A stretch of 64,000 bases of DNA from Henningerozyma blattae CBS 6284 (GCF_000315915.1 NC_020186.1:372001-436000); one strand, 5' to 3'; shown: positions 41,512-52,577, counted from the first letter of the stretch. The notes: generated from the sequence alone by a model not told the origin. Numbers and translations: made by a program.

Positions 41512-42531
41512 GCTGTTGTTGTTGTTGTTATTAGTTGTAGTAGTAGTAGTAGAAGCAGTAGTAGTAGCATTAGGTGTTGTTATGGTTGTTGCTGTATTGT
41601 TATTATTATTATTGTTAGAAACTCCATTTTGTTTAGAAACATTATTAGGTTGTTCCAAATTGTTATTAGTATGAATAGATTCATTCCCATTAATATGCTG
41701 ATTTGTGTTATTTTGAAGAACTTGCTTTTGTTTAGATTCTTTGAAATGTAAAATTTCTTTTCTTAATGAATCAACCGCATGTTGTCGATTTCCAATTCGC
41801 AGTAATCCATTATAATCACCATTATTATCATGTTTTATATCTCTAGAATTATCTTCTATACTATTATTATCATGATCTTCCTCATAATCATTCGGATTTC
41901 TAATTGGATTAAACGAAATATCTTGAGATTTAGATTTTTGCAATTCCTTAATAATTGATAAATGGAATTTCACAGGAGTCAAATTTGGATCAGTTTGTTT
42001 ATGCAAAGCTAATAAATTGTTATAAATCCGTTCCATCTCTTGATCCATGGCTAAATATCTTCTACCGCATATTGAACAATTGCATGTATGTTTATTTTGA
42101 TATTTCTTGATAACATCAAAGATTTCATCTTTTTCTATTCTCAAGATTTTTTTCTTTTCATCTGGACTTAAAGATTCCCAATGAGAATCTAATTCTAATG
42201 CCATTGATCCACCATTTGTAGTTCGTCCATTAGAAACGGAAACATCGTTTGAGACACTAATTATGTCCTTATCATTTGCGAGGTCCTGTGGATTGAGACT
42301 TGAATGATGACCATGCCCTGATTGTTGTTCTACGTGTAATGATTCAACTATCACATCACCATTTGGTGCTCTTTTAATAACACGGGAGGTTGGATAATCA
42401 GTATCGTTATCGAATATTTCTGCAGCAGCCAAATGAGGAGTCATGGCACTGCTACTGTCATTTGAGCCATTTTTCTTTGCGTTATGCTTAGATTTACTCT
42501 TTCTCTTTTTATTCTTAGAGTTAGAAGGCAT
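38017..42531 (-). CDS. NST1: Nst1, salt-tolerance modulator with long charged coiled coil
   Basis: 1504 residues (S. cerevisiae 1240). N-terminus MPSNSKNKKRKSKSKHNAKK, then DYPTSRVIKRAPNGDVIVE (about 45-63), the most conserved Nst1 block. A CSICGRRY pair within KHTCNCSICGRRYLAMD follows, then an FMEFP-type region, poly-Asn (about 333-360), acidic Asp/Glu runs, and a ~220-residue Lys/Glu/Arg-rich coiled coil (about 745-965). The C-terminal Ser/Asn/Gln region contains a conserved globular patch (ILLTGQEMPGGYVPLDKLF). In S. cerevisiae Nst1 interacts with the splicing factor Msl1, lowers salt tolerance when overexpressed, and associates with P-bodies. Long antisense frames here reflect poly-Asn and Glu-rich codons. 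Confidence 0.95.
41461..41530. repeat. Poly-Asn trinucleotide repeat in NST1
   Basis: ATT/GTT (AAT/AAC on the coding strand) triplets encoding an interrupted run of about 23 Asn. Confidence 0.9.
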
Positions 42532-43799
42532 ATTTATAATGTTATATTATTTCCTTTTTTAACTTTTTCTTTATTCCTTCTTCTTTTCTAATCCAGTTTG
42601 TGTGAACTTGTGTTTTAATTGTGGAGTATCTTTTAATAAAATTACGCGATGGAATATTTTAAAGGATAAAAGCACAGATTACGGTTGTGTTTTGCTTTAT
42701 TAAGATCTTTACCTTATTTCAATAATATCAATTCAATCTTTACGACCACTATCGTATCTTATTTCTTGTACAATGGAAGCAAAAGTAATTAAAAAAAAAA
42801 TCAACAAAAAAGAAACAAAATATTTAATAATACAGAAATATGAGCCTATCTGTCACTTGGATATAACACTTGGCTTAGCTTTCTGATGTTGCAAAAACAA
42901 TGAAGTTTTGAAATACCAGGCTTTATTTAACTTTATTTGTCTATTTTTTTTTAACCTTTAGTTTTTGGCTATAATTACTAAAATTAATTTTATATATATC
43001 GTGAACTAAAACTATTCGCCATAAACAAACACAGACCATTTACCGAAATTTTCATTTGTACAAGACAAAGCGATTTCGCAGATTCCAACCAACTATAGTA
43101 ACAGTGTGAACAAGACAAAAAGAGATCGAGGGACCATTGCGTTAGTAAATAGAGGTTATGGCTCTTTAGGGTTATGAAGTCTTGGGAATGTCGTCTAGGG
43201 TACAAAGGAGAATATTATAGAATGAGTACGTAAGCTTATAATATATATATATGCAGAACTATAAACTATAGAGTTATTGCAGTTTCTTGACAGTTACTTG
43301 GGACTATAAATACTTTACCGGCATAAAAAAATATAAATTTAGTTTTTGTTTTTGTTTTTATATTTTTTATTTTTTTTATTTCCATAGCATATAGTTTATA
43401 TGATTCAATAATATTTTCGCAGTATATAGTTAATATTGTTTGATAATTTTTATAGTATTTAAATTTTAAATATATATATATATATATTTTTTTGAAACTG
43501 TATTTTGTAAATTGAGGTTTAGAATTCTGGGTGTGAAAGTGGGGAAAGTTGTGTGGCGATATTGTTTAGAATCCAATGCGGTTACGATTTTCTCTATATA
43601 TATATGTATATATATGTTGTGCAATTTTGGAACGTAATTTAAATTTGAAGTTCTCTGGCGAGCTTGAAATAGTGAAGTTTAACTTGAATGAAAGGGTTAA
43701 AGAATGAAGACTTGATAATCGATGCTTGATTAATTTAAAAAATATTTCCCTGTCGTGACGACAACAATACGTAGACACATTCGTAGTTGTGTGCGAGTA
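42532..43799. other. Intergenic NST1 promoter and VPS21 3' flank
   Basis: 1.27 kb, AT-rich with TA microsatellites around 43230-43250, 43470-43488 and 43597-43617. No gene recognised. Confidence 0.6.
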
Positions 43800-44438
43800 T
43801 TAACAACTGCAACCTGGAGCATTGGAAGCTGCGTCTACAGGATTGTTATCCAAGTCTATTCTTTGATTGTTATTATTATTAGTATCATGATGTTGATCGT
43901 TTGCAGAACTGGAGTTTTTCAAAGGTATCTTTTCCCCAATGGCCAAGAAAGTTTCATTGACGTTATTACCAGTCTTGGCACTGGTTTCGAAAAATAATAA
44001 TCCTTCTTCTTCTGCCAACTTTTCAGCTTCTTCACGAGCTACTTTTCTTTCTTCTCCATCCTCAATAATATCAGCTTTATTCCCAACTAAAGCAATTATA
44101 ATCCCCTTGTTTGCTTGTTCTTGCAATTCTTTAACCCAATGGCGAGCTTTTATAAAAGATTGTGGCTTAGTTACATCATATACTACCAATGCAGCTTGGG
44201 CGTTTCTATAATACATAGGAGCCAATGAGGCAAACCTTTCTTGCCCTGCAGTATCCCAGATTTCAAACTTTATAGTATGATTACCAATATTAACTCTTTG
44301 TGTTAAAAATGCAGCACCAATGGTGGGTTCTTTGTTTTCTGAAAAATCATTAGAGACAAATCTTAATACGATTGAGGATTTACCGACAGCGGCTTCACCC
44401 AACAGAACTAATTTAACCGATGTAACGTTTGAATTCAT
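43800..44438 (-). CDS. VPS21: Rab5-type GTPase Vps21
   Basis: Controls fusion of endocytic and Golgi-derived vesicles with endosomes through CORVET. 212 residues: GEAAVGKS (14-21), the effector segment [62 protein letters not shown]. The end GCSC is a double-Cys prenylation motif. The sequence is nearer Vps21 (YOR089C) than its ohnolog Ypt53: [16 protein letters not shown] and IGEKIPLK match Vps21. The loop [23 protein letters not shown] is also Vps21-like. Upstream neighbour PTC5 is on the same strand, as in YOR089C-YOR090C. Confidence 0.95.
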   Translation of the reverse strand: MNSNVTSVKLVLLGEAAVGKSSIVLRFVSNDFSENKEPTIGAAFLTQRVNIGNHTIKFEIWDTAGQERFASLAPMYYRNAQAALVVYDVTKPQSFIKARHWVKELQEQANKGIIIALVGNKADIIEDGEERKVAREEAEKLAEEEGLLFFETSAKTGNNVNETFLAIGEKIPLKNSSSANDQHHDTNNNNNQRIDLDNNPVDAASNAPGCSC

Positions 44439-45129
44439 TCTTTTGTGCTATACTCTTTATATTATTTTTATTTTTATTTTATTTTTTTTTATATTTCAAT
44501 CTTGTTATGCTTATAATAATGATATTATTGTTATTTATAAATCGATTTCAACCTACCTGATAGAGACGTGTAAGTACTATTATGCTTGTTATTAATGATC
44601 ACACTGTATTGTCGTTAGGGATGGTCGATATTATTATTAAAACTAATCGAACCTTTAATAATAAACGAAATGTACTATGTACGAGAAGATACGCTATGTA
44701 TTTAATGTGCTATGAATAGAACGATAAACTTCTTATTTTTTTTTGTTGATGAAACCTGCAATAACTTCCATCTCTCCATATACGAATCTACAAATTGAAT
44801 GCAACATCATTAATCAGTAATATGATTGTTTCTCACATTCCAACTATCTCTCTGTCTGGCTTCTGAGTTTACCTTATTTCCTGACCCATTATTCACTTTC
44901 TGAACAAGGGGAGGTTCCAGCTCGTTAAACAAAGCGATGCGAAGAAACTTTACCAAATTTCCCAGCAAATATTCAAATCCGAATCGAACCGTGTAACGTG
45001 ATATACACGTGATATATATCAATTACAAATTCTAATAAAAGAAGGAAGTATATATATGTAATTGTAAATATAAATATAAATAGGGGCAATGAAGGTGGTG
45101 GCCTATAGGAGCATGAGGGTATCAGTTGC
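44439..45129. other. Intergenic VPS21 promoter and PTC5 3' flank
   Basis: AT-rich; contains ACACGTGA within a short symmetrical stretch near 45002-45022 (GATATACACGTGATATATATC). No gene seen. Confidence 0.6.
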
Positions 45130-46932
45130 TTATAACTTGGCCTTTAAGGAATCTGCAGGAGTGGTGGCATCAGTGTTGGCAATTAAAGTTTCTGCTGTGG
45201 CAGATGTTTTAATACCTTCAGGTACTGAATCACCAAAGAAAACAACTGTAACTGTTAAGTCATCTCTGTATCTTCTGCTCATGGGGGAAGGAATACTGAC
45301 CAGAGTGGAGACGTAATCTGGGTTACCACCAGCACTAAGGGCGTTTCTAATCAAATGAGTAGAGACATTTTTATCTTTCAATATATATTCTGGTTCTGTA
45401 GAGCGTTTGGATCTCCTATTATCTTGCTTATATCTGAATGCAGGTCTTTGACTTTCTTTATGTTTGGATATATCTTTCACTTTTGGAAGTTTTCCATTTT
45501 TCAATAAAGTATTATGTTCATTTTTAAAACCTGGAACACTTTCATTCATCCAGCTAATGACAAGACCGGCGATTTCTTCATTAGATAACAATTCGAATAA
45601 CCCATCAGATCCAATGACCATGAACTTTGTATTTTCATTTATATTTGTTGTGGTGATTTCCGGTTTGGCAGTGACATAAGGTGGTGTTAAAAAATTACGT
45701 GGTTCTGATCTGAAATAGACTTTTAAATGTGCCGGTAGGTCATCAAGAGTCTTATTATCTACAGATTTAAACTTGTAACGATAATCACCAAAGGCTCTGG
45801 AAGGTTGTAAAGATCCCAACACTCTACCGTTACGGATGACATTTGGTTCGTTGGGGTGTTCTCCTTTGATTCTCATCACTTCGTCTTGATTATCACCAGT
45901 TTGATCAATAGATAATGAGTCTACAGTCCAATTACCAGTAGTTGGATCAACAGAACCTAATAATGCTCTAGAGTCACCTGCAACTGCTACTTTCAAAGTT
46001 TGATCAATAGAATTAAAAACAGATAATAATGCACACGAACCCGATATAGCAGGTAAAGAATTAATCATATTTTCCTTGGTTGGATTATTGAGTAACTTCT
46101 TAAATGATGAATAAATAATGTCATCATCCAATGATAAAAACCCCTTTACCAATGAGGTATCTAAATTCTCAGAGGTTAAACTTAACTCATTGTCATCTTT
46201 AATATTATTAGCTAATTCATTAGCTACATACTGAACTAATGATTCACTCAATTTTTTAGATGTAAATGTACCGCTATGACCATCAAATATACCGAAAAAT
46301 GTTAAATCTTTCTCCACTGATTTCTTGCTTATTTTCCCTGATTTTGATTTCTTAGAAGAATCATTATCGGATAAAGTAATGATTTGTTCCACGTGATTAT
46401 CTTCTATCGGATTATTGGAAGGTAATTGAGCAACATCATATCTAATAATACCACTTTGTCTATTAACCCAAAAACTTTGTTCTTTAGAACGTAAAATCCT
46501 ATCAACTTCTTCTTCGTTCAATAAGGTAATACTATTTTTATCATACATGCTATTATCTTGATTATTATCTTGCTTATTTTGTTCAGCCGGATTGGTTCGA
46601 CTCTTTGTGGAATATAAACTTAATTGGCTAATTGAGTCTAAAGATATTCTATTAAATTTTGGGTAAAATATGGAAACGGATGAAAGTAATAGCAAACTAG
46701 AACCTGTAAATAAAATTACTTTATTATTTTTCCAACTACCATAGCCGTTTTTATTTCTTTTATTACGGGACGAGACTGAATCAGATGCAGAAGAAATATT
46801 TTTCACAGTCGAGATATTAAGAAACTTGTTATTTTTAGTTAATTCTAAATATGTCTTAGGATTTATCTTACCCAACTCTATTATTAGTTTAGACCTTTTC
46901 AATAACGGTCTTTTGCATGTTATCCTTAGCAT
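45130..46932 (-). CDS. PTC5: Mitochondrial PP2C phosphatase Ptc5
   Basis: Dephosphorylates and activates the pyruvate dehydrogenase E1 alpha subunit in the mitochondrial intermembrane space or matrix. 600 residues (S. cerevisiae 572). The N-terminus MLRITCKRPLLKRSK is a basic presequence, followed by a hydrophobic stretch (about 72-90) that may act as a stop-transfer. The PP2C core has FFGIFDGHSGTF (212-223, metal-binding Asp), LSVF...KVAVAGDSRALLG, GEHP, VLGSLQPSRAFGD and MVIGSDGLFELLSNEE. All metal-ligand Asp positions appear intact. It is the last gene before the tRNA-Glu/LTR breakpoint region. Confidence 0.95.
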   Translation of the reverse strand: MLRITCKRPLLKRSKLIIELGKINPKTYLELTKNNKFLNISTVKNISSASDSVSSRNKRNKNGYGSWKNNKVILFTGSSLLLLSSVSIFYPKFNRISLDSISQLSLYSTKSRTNPAEQNKQDNNQDNSMYDKNSITLLNEEEVDRILRSKEQSFWVNRQSGIIRYDVAQLPSNNPIEDNHVEQIITLSDNDSSKKSKSGKISKKSVEKDLTFFGIFDGHSGTFTSKKLSESLVQYVANELANNIKDDNELSLTSENLDTSLVKGFLSLDDDIIYSSFKKLLNNPTKENMINSLPAISGSCALLSVFNSIDQTLKVAVAGDSRALLGSVDPTTGNWTVDSLSIDQTGDNQDEVMRIKGEHPNEPNVIRNGRVLGSLQPSRAFGDYRYKFKSVDNKTLDDLPAHLKVYFRSEPRNFLTPPYVTAKPEITTTNINENTKFMVIGSDGLFELLSNEEIAGLVISWMNESVPGFKNEHNTLLKNGKLPKVKDISKHKESQRPAFRYKQDNRRSKRSTEPEYILKDKNVSTHLIRNALSAGGNPDYVSTLVSIPSPMSRRYRDDLTVTVVFFGDSVPEGIKTSATAETLIANTDATTPADSLKAKL

Positions 46933-47827
46933 TTATTATGACTTCAATTATTTAATTCCTGAACCTTGTTTAGCGCTTAATCACTCGGAATGATGAGCTT
47001 TCCTATTCTTCTTCTATTCAAGAATATTCAATAAATATTAAGCTAGTATCCGGGAAAAAAAATACTTGATGATTGTTTCTTGAACAAGGATCTTCTTTAA
47101 GCTACTACAATATTTATAATTTACTATTTATTTATTTATGTTGTTTGTTTTTTCTATTTTATTTTTGTTTAATGGATCAGTTCATTCAATTAGGTTATTC
47201 CTGTTTCCCGGGGGCGGCTTACCAGGAATTTTAGGATTCAAAGATGTCACATAAAATCATATTCGCTCCCAAAATGAATTAATTTTGAAAAATAAGAAAT
47301 AAAGAACTAAAGAAATTAGGGAAAAAAAATAAAAAAATCGATTAAAGCTTGATGAAAGCAATTATATTAAAACATAAAGAAAATTATTAATATCAAGTTT
47401 TTATCAAGCAGAGAATTTTTAAACTAAGGTTACTCGTAATTGGAAACAAAAAAACAGTTTTACTATTGTTTGATAAAGCAATGGGGATATCCATATGTCA
47501 TCGAGGGATATATACAATATCCTTTTATGTCCCGTACAAAAGATAATAGTGACAACTATTAAGTTTATCACGGTTACTTCCAATGTATATTTGAGAGAAC
47601 CTTTTAATAATCCATACCAATTTATAGTTACTTATCTTTACTTTTCTTTCTTTTTCTTTTTTTACAATATCTAGAAAGGTATTTAATAGTGGCTCATTTC
47701 AACGAGTCATGTAGTATATATGCATTCCAATTAGGGAATAGATCCAAATTGATATTCCATAATATGTGACACAACCAGGGCTCACAACCTCAATGGTAAA
47801 AAATTTCAAAAAAATTAACTTGAAATG
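46933..47827. other. Intergenic PTC5 promoter to tRNA-Glu
   Basis: No open frame or repeat supported. CCCGGGGGCGG at about 47208-47218 is a brief GC-rich spot. T-runs next to the tRNA serve as its Pol III terminator. Confidence 0.6.
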
Positions 47828-47899
47828 CTCCGATACGGGGAGTCGAACCCCGGTCTCCACGGTGAAAGCGTGATGTGATAGCCGTTACACTATATCGGA
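47828..47899 (-). tRNA. tE(UUC): tRNA-Glu (UUC), second copy
   Basis: Identical over all 72 nt to the copy at 20266-20337, in the opposite orientation. On the minus strand it is followed by GCATTTCA, also found after the first copy, and then T-runs for termination. Confidence 0.98.
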
Positions 47900-48010
47900 A
47901 TAGTAATTATGAAAGGATATCAACTATATATCTGAATATTTCAGGTTGGAGTGATAAATTGTTAGCAAAATTTTGAATTAGTAAAACTGAAAATGCCAGT
48001 CTTAATATTT

Positions 48011-48630
48011 TGTCGTAGATTGTTCTACGGTCAGTTATAATTCTTGCTATATAGAATGTATATGTTACCCGGTTTTCGAATTCAGCCAGGAATTAATATA
48101 AAATTTGGTTGTTTCGTTAAACAGAATACTCTTTCCGAATATCCATATTCACAGAACGTTCCTCTTATATAAGACCTATGTCTCGTCAGACACAAGCTTC
48201 CTGGACATAACAATAATGTTCTCATCAGAACCGGCGTTCTGGAAGATACTCTTGACGAGCAGAATTGTAACTGCAGTCCCAATCCATAGACTACGCCTAC
48301 CGCATAATCTCTGCCGATGATAGTAGTACGGTACCTCAATATTTACCTATCATCCCACTTGTAGAGTTAACTCAGAAGTTAACCTGCTTCTAACTTGTAT
48401 CTGATATCTACAGGCTCTACCTGTAGATTATCTCAGATCTCTTGTCTTCTTAGATACTCCTGTATCTAAGAAGACCCGATGACAGATTACGCTATCCTCT
48501 TTCGGAATACATTCTTCCTGTGCACATTTTCAAGCTACATACTTATTCATCTGTATAAGCTCCAAAGTCTGGCTTCTGCACACGTGACCATACAAGCCCT
48601 TGGTCACATGTCCTAACTGAATCTACCACA
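48011..48630 (-). mobile_element. Hairpin-dense LTR-like element, about 620 bp
   Basis: Ends TGTCGTAG (48011) and CTACCACA (48630), the same terminal form as the two solo LTRs at 19.4-20.2 kb. Read on the minus strand it starts TGTGGTAG and ends CTACGACA, with CTTATATAAG as a possible TATA box about 460 nt in. It contains an unusual series of perfect inverted repeats: CGTAGA/TCTACG (48014-48029), GAATAT/ATATTC (48137-48150), TCTTATATAAGA (48163-48174), CTCGTCA/TGACGAG (48182-48259) enclosing CAGAAC/GTTCTG (48226-48241), ATCTACAGG/CCTGTAGAT (48406-48428), a 14-bp stem GTCTTCTTAGATAC (48444-48457, partner 48462-48475), and GTGACCA/TGGTCAC near 48585-48607. It is visibly richer in GC than its flanks. 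No target duplication was found. LTR origin is inference. Confidence 0.6.
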
Positions 48631-48646
48631 GTTACACTATATCGGA
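48631..48646 (-). pseudogene. 16-nt 5' fragment of tRNA-Glu
   Basis: TCCGATATAGTGTAAC on the minus strand is identical to nucleotides 1-16 of tRNA-Glu(UUC) and abuts the end of the hairpin-dense element. A chance exact 16-mer is very unlikely in 64 kb, so this is a broken tRNA gene copy. Confidence 0.8.
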
Positions 48647-50430
48647 TTTTTACATTCTAGAATGTTTTATTGATCACCGTATTCTTCGAGAAGGATATTT
48701 GGACCAATATTCTTGTACATTTTATGGAATAAAATACCTAAGCATGGTGTATCTGCTCTAATATTGCTTAACTAAATATGTCACAAGAGTGTGCTGGAAT
48801 ATGATTATATCATTTTCTATTAAGTGGTAAAAGACTTTTTATCACGTGACATATTGTTTAAAATGTGTTTTTCTGTTTATATCGAAAAACACTATTTAAA
48901 AAATATATTCATTTTAGTTATAGTATTTACTATATATTTCTAATTAAAGTAATCGTCTTTACATCTTAAACACTGTATAACAATGTCTAACTCTCTTGAA
49001 TCCCAGTAGAGTGGATGGTAGAATTGGTGATATATGTTTCTGATAAATTTTTAAATTAATGGACACGTATTTGATATATTTTATCCTAGATACCGTACCA
49101 ATAACTCCTCAGAATAAACTACGAGACTAGTATCCGTACACCCGAGATTAGAAATATATTTTAGTATAGAATAAAGGTAAGCCTTCAATAAATTTCTTAC
49201 TGTAGTAGGAATGCTTACCGAATACTTGTATACATACCATGGAAGAAAATTTTATATATTGAGGTCAAAATAGTAAAAATTACATAATATGACCAATATT
49301 AACTGATGTTCTGCTAAGTCCTACCAATAACAGCCTTGCCACTAATAATACTTTCTTTTTTGTTATAATTTATGGAAAGATTAAGTAGTTAAATTTCAAA
49401 GCTAATATAATATGTATCAATACAGGATTCCAAACAGGTATCGAACCCAACTATAATTTATTACCATCAATTTGACACTTATTATAGAACTTTTTTAATA
49501 TTTCTATTATATTCTTGATTAGAGGAGAGCTTTAGCTTATTTATATATGGCAAAGCATAATATTCACATAATCTGTTAATTACAAGTACAATTATAGATA
49601 AGCCATGTATAATATACAATAGTATGTTACTAACTACCAAGATTCTCCTAAAGACAATCCCCACAAAAATAATTAAATGACATGTTTCTTACACAAGAAC
49701 TTATCCATAATTTATACCAAATCGAAGTTGATTACTTAAATAATTGGAACAATTTTAATAAAGTAGTTATGCTTGAGTAAAAAATTAACATAAACTACCA
49801 AAAATTTGTATGCAATAGTAAAACTAATATATAACATGATAAAAAATAAAACATATTTACGGTCATTCGACCATTACGCCCTTAGAATTCCTATCCTTCT
49901 TGAAATTTAAGAGTAATATATATATTAAAAAAACAAAAACAAAAAAAAAGCCAGCTATATTGAATAGAAAAACTATTAGTCCCTTCTCACAAAGTACAAC
50001 AATGTAATTTAAAGAGCAACTATAAACGAGGGATAGCTATATTTCTCCAAATAATAAATCGTAATTTTTTTTATCAATTAGGGTATTTTAAAGATAGAAA
50101 AATATACATGAGATACCCAAATATCAAGATGGAATTTTTTTAACAAAATTAAAATAAAACCTAAATTGTAACATAACAAAGTTTAATTTTCAGTTAAGAG
50201 ATTTTAAGAGTTTATACAGTAGCATAATCTTTATTGGTTGTGCTGGGTTTTTAAACACAATTTTCTATTAAAGGCGAATGGCTTTAAAAACTGAGGGAGG
50301 AAATTAAAAAAGCGGCATTCTTTTAAGAGTGGTTAGATATATATAGTTTTGACAAAAAATATGAAAACTGGACCTTAAAAAATAAAATAAAGTATATCAT
50401 ATAAGGTAAATTGCCAACAATATTAATAAC
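48647..50430. other. Long intergenic region before TVP23
   Basis: 1.8 kb AT-rich DNA. ATCACGTG at 48842-48849 is CDEI-like, but no CDEIII-like CCGAA partner follows. No gene recognised; short frames near 49482-49664 look like chance. Confidence 0.6.
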
Positions 50431-51027
50431 ATGGAGAGTATTCAAAATTTTTACAATACTATCCTGAAGTCGTCACATCCAATTCTACTGGCTATTCATC
50501 TTTCAGCAAAGGCGGCTCCTATTGTATTTTATATATTAGGTTCTCTCTTTTTGGGTTTTACAGCTCAATTTATTACATTAGTCATATTATTTGCCATTGA
50601 TTTTTACTTAACAAAGAATATCAGTGGTAGAAAGCTAGTCCAATTACGCTGGTGGTATGATTCTACAGGCCAAAAAGCTACATCATTTACTTTTGAATCA
50701 TATAAACAATATGGGCCAGGACCACCGGTTAATGCAATTGATTCAAAGCTGTTTTGGTGGTCACTATATCTAACTCCTGTAGTTTGGGTAGTTTTTGCAA
50801 TTTTTTGCGTTTTAAGATTGAAACTGTTTTATCTAATTGTTGTGCTGGTTGGTGTTGGGTTAACAGGTTGGAACGCATACGGATTCCGTTGCTGTGATAA
50901 ATGGGATCCAAATGAAAATGCATCATCAAGCAACTCCTGGTTCCAATTACCTGATTTATCAAGCTTTGGTAATTTGTCAAACTTGGTAAGAATACAAGGG
51001 TTTTTCAATAGTTCTAATAGAAATTGA
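50431..51027 (+). CDS. TVP23: Golgi membrane protein Tvp23
   Basis: A late-Golgi/Tlg2-vesicle membrane protein of the FAM18 family with a supporting role in Golgi retention. 198 residues (S. cerevisiae 199): four hydrophobic spans in two pairs (about 21-58 and 108-150), with conserved [34 protein letters not shown] and [14 protein letters not shown]. The hydrophilic C-terminus [10 protein letters not shown] lies after the CCDKWDP motif. Convergent with RRP8, matching YDR084C/YDR083W. Confidence 0.96.
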   Translation: MESIQNFYNTILKSSHPILLAIHLSAKAAPIVFYILGSLFLGFTAQFITLVILFAIDFYLTKNISGRKLVQLRWWYDSTGQKATSFTFESYKQYGPGPPVNAIDSKLFWWSLYLTPVVWVVFAIFCVLRLKLFYLIVVLVGVGLTGWNAYGFRCCDKWDPNENASSSNSWFQLPDLSSFGNLSNLVRIQGFFNSSNRN

Positions 51028-51277
51028 ATTAGTTTTCTGTACATCTGTGTAAACACACCTGGTTTTCAACTTATACATCTCTATATATATATATATACAT
51101 TAATTATTCAGTGAACAAAAAAAAGAAACAAGAAACATTTTAAATATAATATACAGAAATAAAAATACTTAGTTGTAATGTAAAATACATAGTTAATGGT
51201 GAAAGTTGATCTATCAAGAAAAGTTCTTGTAAATAATTAATTGAATTAAAATCCAGATAACTAGTAAATAAAATTGC

Positions 51278-52456
51278 CTATCTTCTCTTATAGATGCACG
51301 GTTTTAATAACCATTTACCTTCAGCAATCTTTTGTCTCTTTGTTTCTAATTCTTCTTTTTCAGTTTCGACCTCTATGAATTTCTGTCTTCTTTCTAATTT
51401 GGCTCTTCTTTCAGCAATAATATCTTCAGAAGGTTTAAAAAATTCAAATCTAGTAAACATTTTATTACTATCATCGGTTGTTTTATGGAAAAACCCTAAT
51501 AATTTCAATGCATTCACAAATTCATCACCTTTGCCATCTGCAAATCTGGATTTAATTTCGGAAATCCATAATTCACCATCTGGTGCTAAGATTCTGTATG
51601 CTTCCTTAATAAAATCTAAAAAGTTAGTACCCATTAATGCTAAACAAAAAACTACAATTGAACAAGAATTATCTTCTAGAGGAACGTTTTTAATATCCGC
51701 AACAGTAATTCTTTCGTTAGCTTTCTTTAAATCAAAACTATGAACGATATGTTTCTTTAGGTGGTTTTTTTTAGCCGATTTATTGTAGCTTTTAAAGAAT
51801 TTATTAACATCAAGTGCCAACTGAGCTTCACCACATCCCATATCGGCAATTACGATAGTTTTATCTTTTAAACCACGTAAACCACCTGGTGCATTAACAG
51901 GTCTCTTGGATCTGGCACGTATTTGTTCAACAAAGACGTTAACTGGATTTTCTGGCCATGTCTGGACCTGTGATCTAAACCCATCATGATACTCATCAAA
52001 AATCTGAGGCTGGTCAGTAACAAGTTTTAATGCCTCCTTAGAAGGGATGGTGTATAATTGCTCGTTAATCCATCTAAATCTAGATCCAGATAATTTTGCC
52101 ATCATTTTTTGTTGTAATGGAGTTAATTTTTTGGCTGGCATTTCAACATGCGATTGCTTTTGTTCTGGCTCCTCTTTGATATCCTTATCATTATGCTTTC
52201 TCTTACGTTTTTTAGATTTCTTTTCGGTAGCATCATTTTCTGCATCATTATTAGTTATAGCTTCTTCGAAGACTTCTTCTGTATTTTCGTTGTGCTTCTG
52301 AGCATCGTCGATTTGTTTTGATTCATTTGAATGTTTTGCAGATTTTTTTGCTTTAGTTTTAGTTTTAGTTTTAGTTTTAGTTTTCTTTTGGTTTGCATTG
52401 CCATAGGCAACTTTATCAGTTTTTAAATTCCAACCTTCGACTTGAAATAAAGACAT
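51278..52456 (-). CDS. RRP8: 25S rRNA m1A methyltransferase Rrp8
   Basis: A nucleolar SAM-dependent enzyme that makes m1A645 in 25S rRNA helix 25.1 and supports pre-rRNA cleavage at A2. 392 residues, the same as S. cerevisiae. The N-terminal region has a KT repeat (about 24-34, from a TTTAGT tandem tract) and basic patches KKSKKRKRKHN. The conserved core starts at PLQQKMMAKLSGSRFRWINE and includes IADMGCGEAQLAL (201-213, motif I), HSFDL, VFCLALMGTNF and GELWISEIKSRF. A full PAC element lies about 120 bp upstream. Confidence 0.97.
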   Translation of the reverse strand: MSLFQVEGWNLKTDKVAYGNANQKKTKTKTKTKTKAKKSAKHSNESKQIDDAQKHNENTEEVFEEAITNNDAENDATEKKSKKRKRKHNDKDIKEEPEQKQSHVEMPAKKLTPLQQKMMAKLSGSRFRWINEQLYTIPSKEALKLVTDQPQIFDEYHDGFRSQVQTWPENPVNVFVEQIRARSKRPVNAPGGLRGLKDKTIVIADMGCGEAQLALDVNKFFKSYNKSAKKNHLKKHIVHSFDLKKANERITVADIKNVPLEDNSCSIVVFCLALMGTNFLDFIKEAYRILAPDGELWISEIKSRFADGKGDEFVNALKLLGFFHKTTDDSNKMFTRFEFFKPSEDIIAERRAKLERRQKFIEVETEKEELETKRQKIAEGKWLLKPCIYKRR

Positions 52457-52577
52457 GGTAAAATTCTGTTATAGATTTTTCTTCAAGTGAAAGTGTAAAG
52501 TAAAATATAAAAACATGATTGAAAAAAGGCTTTCGAGTTTTGTTATATTTCTATAAATACTTTTTTTTTTTTTGGTG

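Noticed and set aside
41456..41674. Leu/Val-rich frame opposite NST1
   Set aside because: Mirror of the poly-Asn triplet repeat.
48842..48960. Possible point centromere starting at ATCACGTG (also GTCACGTG near 20375)
   Set aside because: A CDEI-like octamer and AT-rich follow-on are present, but no CDEIII-like TGTTTT..CCGAA element at the right distance.
49437..49460. GGTTCGATACC-like string on the minus strand before TVP23
   Set aside because: B-box resemblance only; no A box or cloverleaf.
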